Shown here one piece after another: positions 58,001 to 60,000 of a stretch of 60,000 nt of DNA (its first letter is position 1; each line of letters opens with the position of its first letter). The DNA comes from Polytrichum commune (Eukaryota > Streptophyta > Polytrichopsida > Polytrichales > Polytrichaceae). Below the pieces are notes generated by a model. It had not been told where the DNA came from, made no database searches, and was given only the letters and a program-made list of their open reading frames with translations. The translations under genes and the position numbers were made by a program. The DNA is taken from NCBI GenBank assembly GCA_950295325.1, contig OX485803.1:54577554-54637553 (forward strand), read 5' to 3'.

Positions 58001-60000
58001 GCGCGTGGATGCCAGCAGACAACATCAAGGTCCGGCCATGGAGAAGACTTCATCCGAGAGGGTTTGGTAAGTGATGTTTGTTTGTTTGTTTATTTTTTTG
58101 TTTATTTTGTTTGTTTGTTTGTTTGTTTGTTTATTTGTTTGTTTGTTTGTTTGTTGGTTTGTTGTCTTAATTATTTAGTTAGTTGTCTTAAATTATTTAT
58201 GGCATTGTAGGAGGAAAAACTTGGCAGGCCACCCACAAATGAGGAAACCAATGTTGAAATCGCAAAAGTAAGGGGTGCCAAGAAACAACGAACAACTACC
58301 TCAGGGATCTCATTCGTTTTACGGGTAAGACAACATTATCGTGTAGGACCTGATGTCAGAAAAAAATCCACTTGTTGAGTCAAATGATGATGTTTTATGA
58401 TGTTACAAAATGCCAGTGAGCGGCCTTTACTGGCGAGTCGAGTGTTGATACATGTCACTCAACTTTTAGGTATTCATCTGTGTTGTAGAAATGTATGTAG
58501 TATGTAGCACTGTGTTGATACATGTTCTTCTTCAGGGTTTGATGTCTTGTTAGTGCTAACTTAACATTTAGCTTTTCATCTTCAATGTCTCTCCTCAATC
58601 CCCCCGGCTCATTGCCACCATAACCTAACAGTTCTGGAGAATGCAACTTTGTAGTGAGTGCATTGATGTGATGGTTATGAGTTTTAAGGCATCTCAGAAT
58701 GCAAGTGAGAGGCGTTTACTGTTGAGTCAGTGTTGATAAGTATTCCTCAGTTCATCCATCACTATGTTTTTCAGTACTGATCCACACCTAGCGACTTAGT
58801 CATTCAACGTTTGATTCGACACATATTTCCACCTTGTAGGCTTGCAGCTATAAAATGTAAAAAGAAAAGATTAGAACTGCAACCCTTTGTCTTGGTAGGC
58901 ATCAATCCAGTGATCTAGTGTGATGTGATTGAATGAATGTGAAACCTTTCATGATTCTCAGAACCTGAACCTTAACCTTAACCTTTCATGTTTCCAGAAC
59001 CTGAATTCAGTCAGTTCAATTCAGTCAGAACCTTCTGTTTGCTTGTTGGTCATAGGGTTTAGCTGAGGTAGATTTTGGTTTACTTGGTACATATCTGACT
59101 TAGTTGATCTGACTTTAGAAATGTGTGTGTTGTAGGAGGTAAATTCTGAGGTTGGTGGGGGTGAAGAAGCCTCAAATCAGGTAGCTCATGAAACTAGTAA
59201 TCGAGCACTAGAGGGGAGGATATCCCGAATGGAGGGCAAAATGGATGAGATGTTCAATTTGTTTTCAGCGTTCGTGAATTCATCGAAGACTATTCCACCC
59301 AGTTCTCTCAGCTTAGATACAGAGAAGGCTCATGTAGACCTTGCAACTGAAGAAGTTGGAGCTCATGTAGGCCCCATAGTTGAGAAACCCCCCACAAACC
59401 TGGATGCAAATTTTGAGAGCCAAGGGACATCAGCTAATAAGGAGAAGGTAAGTGGATAAGCTAAGTATGTATAAGCTAAGTATGGATAAGCTACATGTAT
59501 CGTTTTGACTATACATAGTCTACTCACACTATTCTGTTTTGACTCAAGATAGTCTAATGTACATATGCTTTATTGACTAGTGAAAGTCTATTATGCATGT
59601 TGGAGGTATAGTCAAATATAGCAAATATACATATGCTATGTAATTAGCAATAGACATTGTAGTAGTAGCAGCAGCAGTAAGAGTAGCAGTAGTAGTTGCA
59701 GTAGCAGTAGCAATAGCAGTTGCAGTAGCAGTATTAGTAGTTGCAGCAGTTAGCAGTAGTTGCAGCAGTAGCAGTAGTAACAGCAGCAATAGCAGTAGCA
59801 GTAGCAGTAGCAGTAGAAGCAGTAGCAGTAGCAATAGTGTATGTTAGCAGTTAGTAGTTAGTAGTAGCAGTTAGCAGTAGTAGTAGCAGTAGTTTCATGT
59901 ATTCAGCAAGTAATTTGAACATCAATGATATAGACTAAAGAGATTTTTCTGTGGCAGGTTTTGCAGGATGCCATGACAGTTTTGGGGAATGTTGCAGCAA
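55052..60000 (+). CDS. TnpA / Transposase_24-like CACTA protein, partial at the window end
   Basis: A likely first exon, 55052-55152, starts 'MAEGDDYERVRRQKIAKNNA'. Well-supported exons are: one ending at 56410 (its start, near 56093, is uncertain), 56521-56721, 57153-57335, 57437-58066, 58211-58324, 59136-59447 and 59958 onward. From 56410 on all are phase 0. Order: Ser/Arg region 'RRSRRLQRGSSKK', an acidic stretch 'EDDELDDPPPAQP', a (PLPQMQ)3 repeat, then the conserved domain ('KKPYWVRCNARGSPTGNRLY', 'TCTQEHWENMKLLI', 'LGRPPTNEET') and a coiled-coil-like 'RALEGRISRMEGKMDEMFNL'. The pattern fits the Transposase_24/Ptta-En-Spm family, which binds subterminal repeats and assists TNP2. The gene is open throughout and continues past 60000. 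Confidence 0.8.
55200..55850. repeat. Two minisatellites in the first tnpA intron
   Basis: 55228-55385 is built of 'TTGTCTATGC' / 'CTTTGTCTTGCTTTCCGCC' units. 55385-55850 is built of 'GAAACCCTTAGCGCC' and 'TTCTTGAAACC' units with telomere-like CTAAACCCTAAACCC at about 55525. The open frames here are repeat artefacts. Confidence 0.85.
57153..57206 (+). repeat. Coding 18-bp tandem repeat with repeated splice acceptors
   Basis: Three CCGCTCCCTCAAATGCAG units encode PLPQMQ. Each unit ends in TGCAG, so each gives an in-frame 3' splice site. Confidence 0.8.
58079..58160 (+). repeat. (GTTT)n microsatellite in a tnpA intron
   Basis: About 20 GTTT/ATTT units lie in the intron 58067-58210. Confidence 0.9.
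59507..59588. promoter_or_regulatory. Intronic cluster of three GACT-N6-AGTC palindromes
   Basis: GACTATACATAGTC is at 59507-59520, GACTCAAGATAGTC at 59541-59554 and GACTAGTGAAAGTC at 59575-59588, spaced 34 bp start to start. Confidence 0.7.
59655..59890 (+). repeat. (AGC/AGT)n microsatellite in a tnpA intron
   Basis: About 235 bp of imperfect AGCAGT, AGTTGC and AGCAAT trinucleotides lie between exons 59136-59447 and 59958. The poly-Leu frame on the opposite strand is an artefact. Confidence 0.95.

Larger units (their letters stand above)
49380..60000. mobile_element. CACTA (En/Spm) transposon carrying a SET domain, partial (one end in window)
   Basis: The left terminus reads CACTACTACAAAACC at 49380-49394, the classical CACTA end, interrupting an older open frame. 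Inside are a complete minus-strand TNP2-type transposase gene (49849-54742) and a plus-strand TnpA-like gene (from 55052 past the window end). They are divergent from a shared 309-bp region. Repeated GACT-N6-AGTC palindromes occur in three clusters. The right terminus and target duplication lie outside the window. Open frames and phases are intact, so the element may be autonomous. Confidence 0.92.

Noticed and set aside
59577-59834. Poly-Leu protein on the minus strand
   Set aside because: It is the translation of an AGC/AGT microsatellite within an intron.

Overview
The window is nuclear DNA from a land plant, rich in transposable elements. The evidence is GT-AG introns in every complex gene, a plant-type intronless nuclear tRNA-Leu, plant-type CACTA, PIF/Harbinger, pogo, hAT, copia and chromovirus relics, and a plant-style two-component hybrid histidine kinase. 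The kinase carries a MASE1-like membrane sensor, which none of the Arabidopsis histidine kinases has. That hints at a lineage outside the well-studied flowering plants, but I cannot name the species.

Layout. 0-1.6 kb: the 3' exons of a TPR-protein gene (+). 3-5.1 kb: two fold-back inverted repeats, then tRNA-Leu(CAA) (-). 5.7-7.7 kb: a small unrecognised gene (-) with tandem repeats on both sides. 8.1-9.4 kb: a tandem array split by a PIF/Harbinger-type MITE whose sister copy lies at 23.65 kb. 10.1-11.5 kb: a copia relic and a MITE-split partial duplicate of the kinase 3' end. 11.6-19.0 kb: a complete eight-exon hybrid histidine kinase (-). 19.9-31 kb: a long-TIR element, ACCGGTT-rich repeats and a pogo-like transposon. 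31.6-34.1 kb: a decayed chromovirus with its 3' LTR. 34.3-36.2 kb and 41.9-43.2 kb: two copies of an unclassified element carrying different minisatellite cores. 37.0-41.9 kb: a decayed kinase-like gene and a hAT relic. 44.8-45.2 kb: a fragment of a DYRK/YAK1-type kinase. 46.8-49.4 kb: a long intronless zinc-finger/AT-hook ORF of unknown family with three in-frame stops.

From 49,380 to beyond the window end lies an apparently intact CACTA (En/Spm-type) transposon inserted into that last ORF. It has two divergent genes separated by about 310 bp. The minus-strand TNP2 transposase gene splices in phase so that a complete SET (lysine methyltransferase-type) domain sits between the N-terminal transposase-associated zinc domain and the TNP2 core. 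The plus-strand gene is a TnpA/Transposase_24-like protein. At least eight copies of a 14-bp palindrome, GACT-N6-AGTC, lie in three clusters: subterminal, between the genes, and in a tnpA intron. They are good candidates for the element's own DNA-binding sites. I consider this SET-carrying CACTA element the most interesting system in the window.
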